From Nostoc sp. 'Peltigera membranacea cyanobiont' N6 (GTDB taxonomy: Bacteria; Cyanobacteriota; Cyanobacteriia; Cyanobacteriales; Nostocaceae): 64,000 nt of DNA. The notes below the pieces were generated by a model. It made no database searches, was not told the DNA's origin, and worked only from the letters and a program-made list of their open reading frames with translations. Each line of letters opens with the position of its first letter. The stretch's first letter is position 1. Shown here in pieces: positions 54,076 to 63,127 of the stretch. The DNA is taken from the NCBI RefSeq assembly GCF_002949735.1, contig NZ_CP026681.1:4866001-4930000 (forward strand), in the 5' to 3' direction. Made by a program: the position numbers and the translations under genes.

Positions 54076-54885
54076 TTATTTCTTCGCCTGAAGTACGATA
54101 ACCCGACTATCTGCTTTAATAACTTGTATCCCATTTTCTAAAATGATTGTCGGAATTTTCCAATAAGAATGACCACAGATAACTAGCAAATTATTAGTTA
54201 TCTTGATTTTTTCTAACTCCTTGCGGATAGATTCTTTCCCAACCAAATTACCTTGTGGGTAATCCGGGCCTTCATGTAGAATTAAAATATCTGGTGACTG
54301 CTTTATCAGTTCCCGAATTGCTTTAATAAATTCTTTCTCAGAACGTCTGAAAGGTTTGTTTTTTTTACCAATAATACCAGAGATTCCGGCAAGATTAAGC
54401 TCACCATTTCTTCTAATTTCACCATCAAGATAGTAAATACTCCGATTTTGTTTAAAAACCAGAATTTCTTCTTGTGTATTTCCCAAACTATCGTGATTTC
54501 CAGCAACACCAGCCACCCAACAAAATTGTTGACTAAAAGCGTGCCAAATGTCTCGGATGTCGCCCACTACTCCACTACGCCTATTGACCTCTGCATAGAA
54601 ATCACCTGCTAATATCATGCCTGTATTTTTTAGCGAGGGTATTTTTCCGATATCTGCCAATTTTTCTAATTCTTCTATGACAAGATAACCGAGAAGTTGT
54701 TGATTTTTCGGGTCAATTCCTTGTAAATCGCTTGTAATTGTAATTGCCTCTAAATTATTAGGTAAATAGTCAACTTCTCCTAATAAAACTGGTAAATATC
54801 TCTCAACAACACCAATACCACCAGAAGCTGCTGTCAGATACTGGATTTGATGAATGGGCAAATTAGAGATTGATATAATGTGCAT
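54076..54885 (-). CDS. Metallophosphoesterase family protein
   Basis: 269 aa from ATG 54885 (MHIISISNLPIHQIQYL). The frame runs on to 54939 through an IS605-type hairpin, giving an artefactual leader. Motifs: MILAGDFYAEV, WVAGVAGNHDSLGN (GNHD), LILHEGPDYPQG and CGHSYWKIPT (GH). Calcineurin-like phosphoesterase of unknown substrate. Confidence 0.85.
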   Translation of the reverse strand: MHIISISNLPIHQIQYLTAASGGIGVVERYLPVLLGEVDYLPNNLEAITITSDLQGIDPKNQQLLGYLVIEELEKLADIGKIPSLKNTGMILAGDFYAEVNRRSGVVGDIRDIWHAFSQQFCWVAGVAGNHDSLGNTQEEILVFKQNRSIYYLDGEIRRNGELNLAGISGIIGKKNKPFRRSEKEFIKAIRELIKQSPDILILHEGPDYPQGNLVGKESIRKELEKIKITNNLLVICGHSYWKIPTIILENGIQVIKADSRVIVLQAKK

Positions 54886-55165
54886 CGTATTGACATACTC
54901 CCCGACCGTCGCGGACGGGGATTCTAATTCATGGTTCACAGAAATCCGCTTGCTATATCAGGTTTCCCATCAATAGTATTGGTGGTCTTCTCCCCATGCT
55001 TTCCCTCAATAGAGGCAGATCCTTCTTGCCCAGAAGTATTTAGTAGCTTGGCTTCTCTTACTATCACCTCTATATTTTATCACGCAATATTGCAGATAAA
55101 ACAATATTATAAAACATAAATCCGTCCTTGATGACGGGGCTTTTACCCATTTTTTCGGTAAAAAA
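54886..55165. mobile_element. IS605-family relic (about 0.28 kb)
   Basis: Hairpin at 54899-54921 (TCCCCG-A-CCG-TCG-CGG-A-CGGGGA) preceded by TGACATAC, and a second hairpin CCGTC/GACGG at 55132-55147. The interior has a minus-strand remnant (TKYFWARRICLY then stop) but no transposase. It looks like an internally deleted element. Confidence 0.65.
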
Positions 55166-55267
55166 TAGTCCTGTTCAAGGGCGATATCCGATGACAAGCT
55201 GCTACACACCTAAGCTCTAGTTTCTAGTTCACAATGGAGTTATCATACCCTTATCAAACTGTAATTG

Positions 55268-55591
55268 ATGCTCACCTCCTCAGCCACTATTCCTCATCTA
55301 ATTGCTGCTGGCTTTCACGCCCTTTCTGATCCCCTCAGAATTAGTGTGCTGGAACTCTTAAGACAGCGAGAATTATGTGTATGTGATTTGTGCGAAGCCT
55401 TGGGGGTAAGTCAGTCAAAACTATCTTTTCACCTGAAAACCCTCAAGGAAGCTGGCTTAGTTAACTCCCGTCACGAAGGACGCTGGATTTATTACAGTTT
55501 AAATTTGCCTCAATTTAGCGTTTTAGAACTGTATTTGGCAGATTTTAGTCACAATAGCGTAATTTCATCTGCCCATCCCTGCTGCGATTAG
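55268..55591 (+). CDS. arsR: ArsR-family repressor
   Basis: 107 aa from ATG 55268 (TTG just before). Winged helix: FHALSDPLRISVLELLRQRELCVCDLCEALGVSQSKLSFHLKTLKEAGLVNSRHEGRWIYYSL. ELCVCDLC is the As(III)/Sb(III)-sensing cysteine motif; another pair (HPCC) ends the protein. Represses the downstream arsenic genes until arsenite binds. Confidence 0.93.
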   Translation: MLTSSATIPHLIAAGFHALSDPLRISVLELLRQRELCVCDLCEALGVSQSKLSFHLKTLKEAGLVNSRHEGRWIYYSLNLPQFSVLELYLADFSHNSVISSAHPCCD

Positions 55592-55916
55592 GGATAAGTT
55601 TATCAATCTTCAGGCAACTGTCTAACTGCTTGACTGAGCAATATAGATGTTTTTAATTTGGTGGAATACATTAGGGGCGCACAGATAGATATGCGCCCCT
55701 AAAAACTATTGCCCACAAAGGAAAAACGCTATCCATCAATTTTTTTTGATATATATTGAAATCTGGTGCTATGCTTTATATTGACACATCAAGTTTTCTT
55801 GAAATGATATACGCATACATTCAAAATTACCTATAAGAGTGAGGTCAATGAACGTCTAAGTAATTATCTAAACCAAGCAACTTGTTCATTATGAAACATT
55901 AAATTATGTAAGCTGT
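55592..55916. promoter_or_regulatory. acr3 promoter region
   Basis: 325 bp, no gene. Holds the candidate ArsR operator (55789-55802) and TTGATATATATTGAA (about 55746-55760), which may be a second half-site. Confidence 0.55.
55789..55802. promoter_or_regulatory. Candidate ArsR operator
   Basis: TCAAGTTTTCTTGA, a perfect 5-bp inverted repeat with 4-nt spacer, 115 bp before acr3. Resembles the ATCAA...TTGA type sites reported for cyanobacterial ArsR/SmtB proteins. Confidence 0.55.
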
Positions 55917-56990
55917 ATGAACTCTGTAATGAGCAAAAAAACTTCAAAACGCCTCTCTTTTATTGACCGCTTCATGACCTTATGGATTTTTTTAGCAATG
56001 GCGATCGGTGTTGGTCTAGGCTATTTTTTTCCTGGAGTAGAAGCCTTTATCAATCAATTTCAAGTAGGGGCAACCAATATACCAATTGCCATCGGGTTAA
56101 TTCTGATGATGTACCCACCCCTAGCAAAGGTGCGATACGAAGAATTGGGGGATGTATTTCGTAACGGAAAAATTCTTGGTGTGTCACTACTTCAGAATTG
56201 GATAATTGGGCCAATTTTGATGTTTGCTCTGGCAGCTATCTTCTTACACGGTTATCCAGAATACATGACGGGATTGATTCTGATTGGATTAGCCCGTTGT
56301 ATTGCAATGGTAGTTGTGTGGAGTGACTTGGCGCGAGGCAATACAGAATACACGGCTGGATTGGTTGCCTTCAACAGCATCTTTCAAGTTATCTTTTATA
56401 GTCCTTATGCCTGGTTTTTCATCACGGTACTGCCGCCACGGTTTGGGTTACAAGGCAGTGTTGTAAATGTCAGCATCGCCGAGATTGCCAAAAGTGTGTT
56501 TATCTATCTCGGTATTCCCTTTTTAGCTGGATTTTTCACTCGTTTCTTCTTAGTAAAGGTGAAAAGTAAGCAGTGGTATCATGAGGAATTTGTGACTAAA
56601 ATCAGCCCGATTACGCTGATTGCTCTATTATTTACAATCGTGATTATGTTCAGCTTGAAAGGGAATTTGATCGTTCAGATACCCTTGGATGTGGTGAAGA
56701 TTGCAATTCCACTAATCGTTTACTTCATCATCATGTTTCTGGTCAGCTTTTACATGGCTTGGCGCGTTAAGACAGACTATTCTAGAGCCGCAAGTGTAGC
56801 ATTTACATCAGCAGGAAATAATTTTGAACTGGCGATCGCAGTGGCAATTGCCGTGTTTGGTATCAATTCGGGTGTTGCTTTTGCTGCCGTTGTCGGACCT
56901 CTGGTAGAAGTGCCTGTACTGATTGGTCTGGTTAATGTTGCTTTTTGGTTTGAAAAACATTATTTCACAACACCTGAATCGAGAATCTGA
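55917..56990 (+). CDS. acr3: ACR3-type arsenite efflux permease
   Basis: 357 aa, ten membrane helices. Family motifs: NIPIAIGLILMMYPPLAKVRYEEL, GLARCIAMVVVWSDLARGNTEY (essential Cys), FTSAGNNFELAIAVAIAVFG. Exports As(OH)3 across the plasma membrane by H+ antiport. First gene after the operator; the phosphatase follows 14 bp later. Confidence 0.96.
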   Translation: MNSVMSKKTSKRLSFIDRFMTLWIFLAMAIGVGLGYFFPGVEAFINQFQVGATNIPIAIGLILMMYPPLAKVRYEELGDVFRNGKILGVSLLQNWIIGPILMFALAAIFLHGYPEYMTGLILIGLARCIAMVVVWSDLARGNTEYTAGLVAFNSIFQVIFYSPYAWFFITVLPPRFGLQGSVVNVSIAEIAKSVFIYLGIPFLAGFFTRFFLVKVKSKQWYHEEFVTKISPITLIALLFTIVIMFSLKGNLIVQIPLDVVKIAIPLIVYFIIMFLVSFYMAWRVKTDYSRAASVAFTSAGNNFELAIAVAIAVFGINSGVAFAAVVGPLVEVPVLIGLVNVAFWFEKHYFTTPESRI

Positions 56991-57004
56991 TCCATTTTGG
57001 ACTA

Positions 57005-57475
57005 ATGCTCAAACAAATGGAACACGAACAAATTAAACCGATTTCAGAAAACCTGTGGTGGGTAATTCCAGGGAAACTAGCAGGTGTTCGTAAGCCTATA
57101 GCAGAGGAACTGAAAGAGTTACAGACGGCAGGTATATATGCAATTGTCTCCGTTATGGATGACCTCTCTAATTTAGATTTGTATCAACAAGCTGACATTC
57201 CTTATCTCTGGTTGCCAATCCAAGGAGGCACTCCACCCAATGGGGAACAGCTTCAGGAATTACAAAACTTTATTGACAGCCAAAATACTCTTGACAAAGC
57301 TGTTGCAGTTCATTGCACGAGTGGGAGACGAAGGACGGGAACAATGTTAGCTGCTTACCTAATTTATAGTGGCTCGTCTTATAAAAACGCCATGCAGACC
57401 ATTCAAAGCGCCAACTCAGAAGTGGAACTTCGAGAAGCACAACACAACTTTTTGCAAGAGTTGGCAGGAAAGTAA
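57005..57475 (+). CDS. Protein-tyrosine-phosphatase family protein in ars operon
   Basis: 156 aa (ATG 57005; ATG 57017 also possible). VAVHCTSGRRRTGTMLAAYL is the C-x5-R loop of PTP/dual-specificity phosphatases, and WVIPGKLAGVRKPIAEEL fits the N-terminus. Its position suggests a role in arsenate handling or signalling, but function is not established. Confidence 0.85.
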   Translation: MLKQMEHEQIKPISENLWWVIPGKLAGVRKPIAEELKELQTAGIYAIVSVMDDLSNLDLYQQADIPYLWLPIQGGTPPNGEQLQELQNFIDSQNTLDKAVAVHCTSGRRRTGTMLAAYLIYSGSSYKNAMQTIQSANSEVELREAQHNFLQELAGK

Positions 57476-57513
57476 GTATTCATATTTAGCCATAGCGGAG
57501 CTTTTGTTGCATA

Positions 57514-58179
57514 ATGACCTTCGATCGCAAACCGAGAATTCTATTTCTATACGGTTCTCTACGAGAGCGTTCATACAGCCGACTACTAGCCGAAGAAGCC
57601 GCAAGGATTATTCAAGAATTTGGTGCAGAAGTGCGGTTTTTCAATCCTTGGGAATTACCCATTTATGGCAGTGTGCCAGATACTCATCCCAAGGTACAGG
57701 AATTACGGGAATTGAGCATCTGGTCTGAGGGGCAAGTGTGGTCTTCTCCTGAAATGCACGGTAATATTACTGGCATTATGAAAAACCAAATTGACTGGAT
57801 TCCTTTAAGTTTAGGAGCAGTCAGACCAACTCAAGGCAAAACCTTAGCAATCATGCAAGTTAGCGGTGGTTCTCAGTCTTTTAATGCTGTCAATACGCTA
57901 CGAATTTTGGGGCGGTGGATGCGAATGTTTACGATTCCCAATCAGTCTTCAGTGGCGAAAGCTTACCAAGAATTTAACGAAGAGGGAACGATGAAGGATT
58001 CACCTTACCGCGATCGCGTCATTGATGTTATGGAAGAACTGTACAAATTTACGCTGCTATTGCGCGATCGGGTTGATTACCTAACAGATCGCCACAGCGA
58101 ACGTAAAGAAAAAGCAGTACAAGAAACCATTAAGGTAGCAAATAGTGCCCTGGAACTAAATGCCAATCGAAGTTTATAA
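57514..58179 (+). CDS. arsH: ArsH, NADPH-dependent FMN reductase
   Basis: 221 aa. ILFLYGSLRERSYSRLLAEEA (FMN phosphate loop), VWSSPEMHGNITGIMKNQIDWIPL and GGSQSFNAVNTLRILGRWMRMFTIPNQSS are ArsH signatures. Cyanobacterial ArsH reduces quinones/metals and some homologues oxidise methylarsenite. Third structural gene of the arsenic operon. Confidence 0.95.
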   Translation: MTFDRKPRILFLYGSLRERSYSRLLAEEAARIIQEFGAEVRFFNPWELPIYGSVPDTHPKVQELRELSIWSEGQVWSSPEMHGNITGIMKNQIDWIPLSLGAVRPTQGKTLAIMQVSGGSQSFNAVNTLRILGRWMRMFTIPNQSSVAKAYQEFNEEGTMKDSPYRDRVIDVMEELYKFTLLLRDRVDYLTDRHSERKEKAVQETIKVANSALELNANRSL

Positions 58180-58218
58180 GATTTTTCTCCTGTCAACATA
58201 TCAAGAAATAACAACATC

Positions 58219-58614
58219 ATGAAAAAAGTAATGTTTGTTTGTAAGCATAATTCGCGCCGATCGCAAATGGCAGAGGGATTTACGCGAATATTAGGAGAAG
58301 GTAAGGTTGCTGCTGCTAGTTCTGGTTTGGCAGCAAGTGAAGTAGATTCCCTTACTGTTGAAGTTATGGCAGAAATTGGGATTGATATTAGCAATCAAAC
58401 TTCTAAACCTTTAAGTGATTTCAATGCTGATGATTATAATGCTGTGATTTCATTATGTGGTTGTGGTGTTAACTTACCCGAAGAGTGGGTGTTAAGAGAT
58501 GTGTTTGAGGATTGGCAGCTTGACGATCCAGCAGGGCAATCAATTGAAACTTTTCGCCGCGTTCGAGATGAAGTTAAGGAACGAGTTGTAAGCTTAATTA
58601 AGTCTCTCAATTAA
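58219..58614 (+). CDS. arsC: Arsenate reductase (LMW-phosphatase type)
   Basis: 131 aa. VMFVCKHNSRRSQMAEGF carries the P-loop C-x5-R with catalytic Cys8; the redox pair is in ISLCGCGVNLPEEW; FEDWQLDDPAG follows. The pattern matches Synechocystis ArsC, whose P-loop has an extra Cys where Arg is found here. Reduces arsenate to arsenite for Acr3. Confidence 0.95.
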   Translation: MKKVMFVCKHNSRRSQMAEGFTRILGEGKVAAASSGLAASEVDSLTVEVMAEIGIDISNQTSKPLSDFNADDYNAVISLCGCGVNLPEEWVLRDVFEDWQLDDPAGQSIETFRRVRDEVKERVVSLIKSLN

Positions 58615-58620
58615 CACCAT

Positions 58621-58660
58621 ATCTGCGACTTCTTTGAGAAGTTGTGGATCTAACGCAGAT
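58621..58660. repeat. Nested palindrome between arsC and kinase
   Basis: Outer arms ATCTGCG / CGCAGAT, inner ACTTCT-TTG-AGAAGT. It includes the kinase stop codon and last codons (SDLR). Related to the 848-880 element. Confidence 0.7.
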
Positions 58661-61600
58661 CGCTACGACTATAAATGAGGTTTGCGATCGCTCGAATTAA
58701 TTTAGCTGGTTCCACAGGTTTGGTGATATGCTGCCCAAATCCGGCAGCGATTGCCTGATGACGATCGGCCTCACCTGCATAAGCGGTAAGAGCGATCGCT
58801 GGAATTGTCCCTCCTTGTTCTGGTGACATAGCTCTGATTTGACGGATCAGCATATAGCCATCTACTTCTGGCATTCCAATGTCGCTTAACAGCAAATTTG
58901 GCTGGAACTGAGGCATAGTTTGTAATGCTTCCACAGCCGATGCTGCCTGAGTTACTACCGCGCCAGATTGCTCTAGAATGAAAGCAATTAACTCTCGCGT
59001 ATCACGCTCATCATCCACAAGCAGAACTTTCACCCCATTTAGATCGGGTAAACGATCGGGTTGTCTATCAATCTGGTGGCTATCTGGATGAATCTCGATC
59101 GTCGGTATCATGACTGTAAAGGTTGCTCCCTGTTCTTCGCCTAAACTTTCTGCCTTAACTGTGCCTCCATGTAGCTCAACGATGTGACGTACAATAGCTA
59201 ATCCTAATCCCAAACCCCCAAATTTTCTGGTAGTTGCACCATCAGCTTGTCGAAAGTAGTCAAATACGAATGGTAAAAAATCTGGGCTAATTCCCTTACC
59301 TGTATCGCTGACTCGAAGTTGAGCCTGAGAACCAATAGACTCTAAACTAATTTCTACCTCTCCCCCTTGGGGCGTAAACTTAATCGCATTAGAAAGTAAA
59401 TTCCAGATAACTTGCTGCAAGCGACCGGAATCACCTGTTACTATAAATTTTGAATCGCACCTTTGGGGCGCTGGAAGCGCAACTTGGATTTGGGATTTGA
59501 GATTGTCAGGTTGGTTGTTCAAATCGATAGATTCTAAATTTATGTGATAATTTTCTAATCCAAAATCTGAAATCGTAAATCGCAAATTAATAGATTTGGC
59601 TTGGGCGGCTAGACGTACAGTTTCTATTGCAGATGCGATCGCCATTTCCAGATTCACAGGAGCAATATTCAGACTCAGTTTACCTTGCAAAATCCGAGAG
59701 ACATCCAGCAAGTCTTCAATTAGTTGAGTCTGAAGCTTGGCATTGCGCTCAATGGTTTCGAGGGCGCGAGTGGTGGTTGCTTCATCATACTTTTTCGTTT
59801 GCAGTAACTTCGACCATCCCAAAATCGGGTTTAGCGGCGTGCGAAGTTCGTGAGAAAGAACCGCCAAAAACTCATCTTTAATCCGGTTAGCTTGGATCAA
59901 TTCTTCTTTCCGTCGCTGTAACGAATTTATTAACTCGGCGCGTTCCAGAGCAACCGCCACCTGATCGGAGGTTGCTTGCAGTAGAGCAATTTCCCCAGAG
60001 GTGAAGTTAGTGCGGGTGCGACTGGCAAAGGAAAGGACACCAAGTAGCTTTCCCTGAGCAATTAACGGTTGACCGGCATAGGCTGTAATTTCCAAATTCT
60101 GGAGAATGTGGGCATTTGGATGAGTCGAGTTCAGCACATCATTGACGACAATTTGACGGCGTTCTTGCGCTATTAGTCCGCACATCCCTTGATTAAATTC
60201 CAGGTATTCAAGTGCTTGAAATACTTCATCACTGATACCGTTCCAAGCTACTAATCGAAGTTTCTGCTGATTTTCGTGCGTCTCAATTAGATAGTGGAAG
60301 TAAAAATGCAAATCCATTTGCGCCGATAGTTTGTTAAACAAGCTGTTCATTAAATCCAAGGGGCGCTCGGTTGAAAGCAAATCACTAGTTGTTTCAGAGA
60401 GCAGTTTGAGTCGTTCGCTGCGCTTTTGCAAGGCAAGTTCTGCAAGCTGACGTTCGCGAAGGATGCGTTCGCGTTCGGTGATATCAACTGCAACCCCTCC
60501 GACTAGAAGTTGCCCAGAGGTATTTGCAATAGGAAATTTATACACCAAAAATTCGCCCAGAGTGCCATCTATGCGTGGGGCAGACTCGATGGTTTCAACA
60601 ACCTGATTCGTCTGGGCAACCATTCTAATATTATCAAGGAGGGGTTGAGCGATTTTGGCTGGGTAGAGGTCGAAAATGTTTTTATTAATCGCTTTATTTT
60701 TGGCGACATCGAATATGCTCAGATAAGTTGGACTGAGGTAAAGCACACGTCCATCTGCATTGGTAATCCATGCTGCGGCTGGAATATTGTCCATAAAAGC
60801 TTGAAATTGCTCTTGACTCTGACTTAGCGCTTTTTTAGCTTGGTTGAGATCGCTAATATCGAGAATGAATGCAACTGATTTCTGCCGCGATTCTCCTAAA
60901 AGGGAGTAGCCAACTACAACTGGGACAATAGAACCATCCTTGCGAATACATTCCTTTTCATAAGGTGTACAGGTACCCTTCGCTATGGCCTCGGTAAGAG
61001 CTAGTTCATCTAAATATTGATATTCAGATGGCGTGATATCACTCCACCGCAATCTACCTGTCTGGATATCTGCTTGGGTATAGCCCACAATTCGCAAAAA
61101 CTCGTCGTTGGCTTCAGTGATGCTACCATTCACATCACCAAAGATAATGCCAACTATATTTGCTTTGACAAAACTCCTGAGCCGTTCTTCACTTTCTTGG
61201 ATCGCTTTCTCAGCTTCCTTGCGATCGCTAATATCTGTAGTACTGCCAACTATACGGACTGCTTTTCCATCAGCATCCCGTTGCACCACTATCCCCTGGT
61301 CTAATATATATATGTACTGGTTATCTTGGTTGCGAATGCGATATTCGGCAGCATAGCGATCGCCATTTGCCAAAGCAACTTGTACGCGCTGCAAATCCTC
61401 TGGATGAACAAGTTCAAGCCACCAATTACCTGTCGGTTCAGCAATGTCAAGGGAATAGCCCAAAATACGCGTTAACCCATCGGTTCTGTCAACGGTATCC
61501 TGTTCTAGATTCCAGTCATAAATAAGACAATTGACCGCAGATGCTGCTAATTCAAAACGCTCGTTAGCTAACCTCAGACGTTCTTCTTTCTCCCGCAAGA

Positions 61601-62357
61601 TTTGTTCGGCTTGTTTGCGTTTGCTCAAATCAACAACAAAGCCAATGACAGTTTCTTCACTGTCTTCCACGAAGACAGAACCGAGCAAAACGGGAACTCT
61701 TTTGCCATCTTTGCAGATATATTCTTTCTCAAAAGGTTTGCAGACTCCGGTAGTTTTCAGTTCTTCTACTGAACGTTCGCTCAATAGAAGATACTCAGGT
61801 GGGGTAATCTCACGCCACTTTATTTGGTTAACAGACAAATCTTCTCGCGTATAACCGACCATTTTCAGAAAAGCATCATTGGCTTCCATAATGGAGCCGT
61901 TCTTGATATCAGTGAGAATGACTCCAATGATATTGGATTCTGCCAGTCGGCTAAACCGCATTTCGCTATTTTGCAACAATTTCAGGCTTGTCTCGGCTTT
62001 GCCTCTGGCAGTTCGCAATTCTGAAGAGAGGGCAGTAATTAAGAAGGATACTAGTGAGAATGTGGTTAATTGTACCAAGACGTTCAAGCTGAGTAAATCG
62101 AACGAATAGACTGGCTCGATCAAAAAATAGAGCGCACTTATTACAGAAAGAGCGATCGCTAATACTCCAAGTCCCATGCCACCATACGAGGCACTGACTG
62201 CCACAGCAGCATAAAATAATGTAAATACGCTCGGATCGAAGACTGGTAGCAACAGTCCTGTCAATAGCAGCGCCGCTATGACTGCTAGAATCATCACACC
62301 ATAAGTTAGTAACCAAGAGCGCATTATCAAAATTTTTTCGGGTACTTTCACCATCAT
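58650..62357 (-). CDS. Hybrid multi-PAS sensor histidine kinase
   Basis: 1235 aa (next ATG three bases in). Four membrane helices (about 10-110, DUF4118-like); four PAS/PAC units, the first and third being closely alike (NIIGVILTDIKNGSIMEANDAFLKMVGYT; NIVGIIFGDVNGSITEANDEFLRIVGYT); GAF (about 670-820); HisKA with FLAVLSHELRTPLNPILGW; HATPase_c with IWNLLSNAIKFTP, DTGKGIS, GLGLGLAIV; C-terminal receiver with Asp in LLLSDIGMPEVDG. Between HisKA and HATPase a stretch of about 45 residues (FTISDFGLENYHINLESIDL...) is repeat-derived. The signal is unknown. It starts one base after the stop of the XRE gene, so the two form an operon. Confidence 0.95.
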   Translation of the reverse strand: MMVKVPEKILIMRSWLLTYGVMILAVIAALLLTGLLLPVFDPSVFTLFYAAVAVSASYGGMGLGVLAIALSVISALYFLIEPVYSFDLLSLNVLVQLTTFSLVSFLITALSSELRTARGKAETSLKLLQNSEMRFSRLAESNIIGVILTDIKNGSIMEANDAFLKMVGYTREDLSVNQIKWREITPPEYLLLSERSVEELKTTGVCKPFEKEYICKDGKRVPVLLGSVFVEDSEETVIGFVVDLSKRKQAEQILREKEERLRLANERFELAASAVNCLIYDWNLEQDTVDRTDGLTRILGYSLDIAEPTGNWWLELVHPEDLQRVQVALANGDRYAAEYRIRNQDNQYIYILDQGIVVQRDADGKAVRIVGSTTDISDRKEAEKAIQESEERLRSFVKANIVGIIFGDVNGSITEANDEFLRIVGYTQADIQTGRLRWSDITPSEYQYLDELALTEAIAKGTCTPYEKECIRKDGSIVPVVVGYSLLGESRQKSVAFILDISDLNQAKKALSQSQEQFQAFMDNIPAAAWITNADGRVLYLSPTYLSIFDVAKNKAINKNIFDLYPAKIAQPLLDNIRMVAQTNQVVETIESAPRIDGTLGEFLVYKFPIANTSGQLLVGGVAVDITERERILRERQLAELALQKRSERLKLLSETTSDLLSTERPLDLMNSLFNKLSAQMDLHFYFHYLIETHENQQKLRLVAWNGISDEVFQALEYLEFNQGMCGLIAQERRQIVVNDVLNSTHPNAHILQNLEITAYAGQPLIAQGKLLGVLSFASRTRTNFTSGEIALLQATSDQVAVALERAELINSLQRRKEELIQANRIKDEFLAVLSHELRTPLNPILGWSKLLQTKKYDEATTTRALETIERNAKLQTQLIEDLLDVSRILQGKLSLNIAPVNLEMAIASAIETVRLAAQAKSINLRFTISDFGLENYHINLESIDLNNQPDNLKSQIQVALPAPQRCDSKFIVTGDSGRLQQVIWNLLSNAIKFTPQGGEVEISLESIGSQAQLRVSDTGKGISPDFLPFVFDYFRQADGATTRKFGGLGLGLAIVRHIVELHGGTVKAESLGEEQGATFTVMIPTIEIHPDSHQIDRQPDRLPDLNGVKVLLVDDERDTRELIAFILEQSGAVVTQAASAVEALQTMPQFQPNLLLSDIGMPEVDGYMLIRQIRAMSPEQGGTIPAIALTAYAGEADRHQAIAAGFGQHITKPVEPAKLIRAIANLIYSRSDLR

Positions 62358-62358
62358 C

Positions 62359-62679
62359 TTAAGAGTCCTCCCTTTGCTCCGCTTTTGGGAGATACTCGTT
62401 CGCTAGTCTTTTGCCTGGTTCGCCCATCTTTTGTAACATTTCTTCAATCAGCTTTAGTGCCATCTGTGAAGGCACTGTAGATCCGTTCTCCCAGCGATTG
62501 ACTGTTCGCAGAGAAACTCCCAACTTGGCTGCAAACTTTTCCTGAGATAGATCCAGTTGCTGCCGAAGTTCACGGATTAAATCTGAAATTTTTAGTAGCT
62601 TTCCTAGTTCCATAATAGGAAGATTAAGACAGATGTCTCGCCATTTGTCTCCAACTTGAGGAAGAATTTGAACAGTCAT
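62359..62679 (-). CDS. XRE-family HTH regulator
   Basis: 106 aa. ISDLIRELRQQLDLSQEKFAAKLGVSLRTVNRWENGSTVPSQMALKLIEEML is a canonical Cro/C1-type HTH. Upstream partner of the hybrid kinase. Confidence 0.9.
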   Translation of the reverse strand: MTVQILPQVGDKWRDICLNLPIMELGKLLKISDLIRELRQQLDLSQEKFAAKLGVSLRTVNRWENGSTVPSQMALKLIEEMLQKMGEPGKRLANEYLPKAEQREDS

Positions 62680-63127
62680 TAGTTGTTATCAATTTCATCT
62701 TTTGGCGAAATCCAATATTATTTATTAGTCTTTATTGGTTGCTGTTCGCTGATTTAACTCGTTTGCAATAGTTCTGATAACCGTTCGCTGTTTTAAGTGG
62801 TGTGACAAAATAAGCTAACTATAAAATAAATATTAAATTTTCTTGGCTATGTGATGCCAAAACAGTATTATCAAACAGTTTGATTATTTTCAAGCATGGC
62901 ACATTGCTACAAATTTATAGGTAGTGTGCTAAATTAACATGCTTCATACCAAACTGATTTTTTCCACTATAAATACTCTCTATAGCAACCCTATTTGAAT
63001 TGACAACCAAATATGCAATTGGTTTCAAAATCTGTAGTTAATTTTACTTCTATGGTAAGATTTCAATGGCAAAACTATAAAGCTATAATGCGGTTTTAAT
63101 CAAATATTTGCCAGATTTTTTACCGCT
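62680..63127. promoter_or_regulatory. Divergent AT-rich spacer
   Basis: 448 bp between two divergent genes; no ORF, tandem repeat or strong hairpin seen. Must hold both promoters. Confidence 0.5.
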
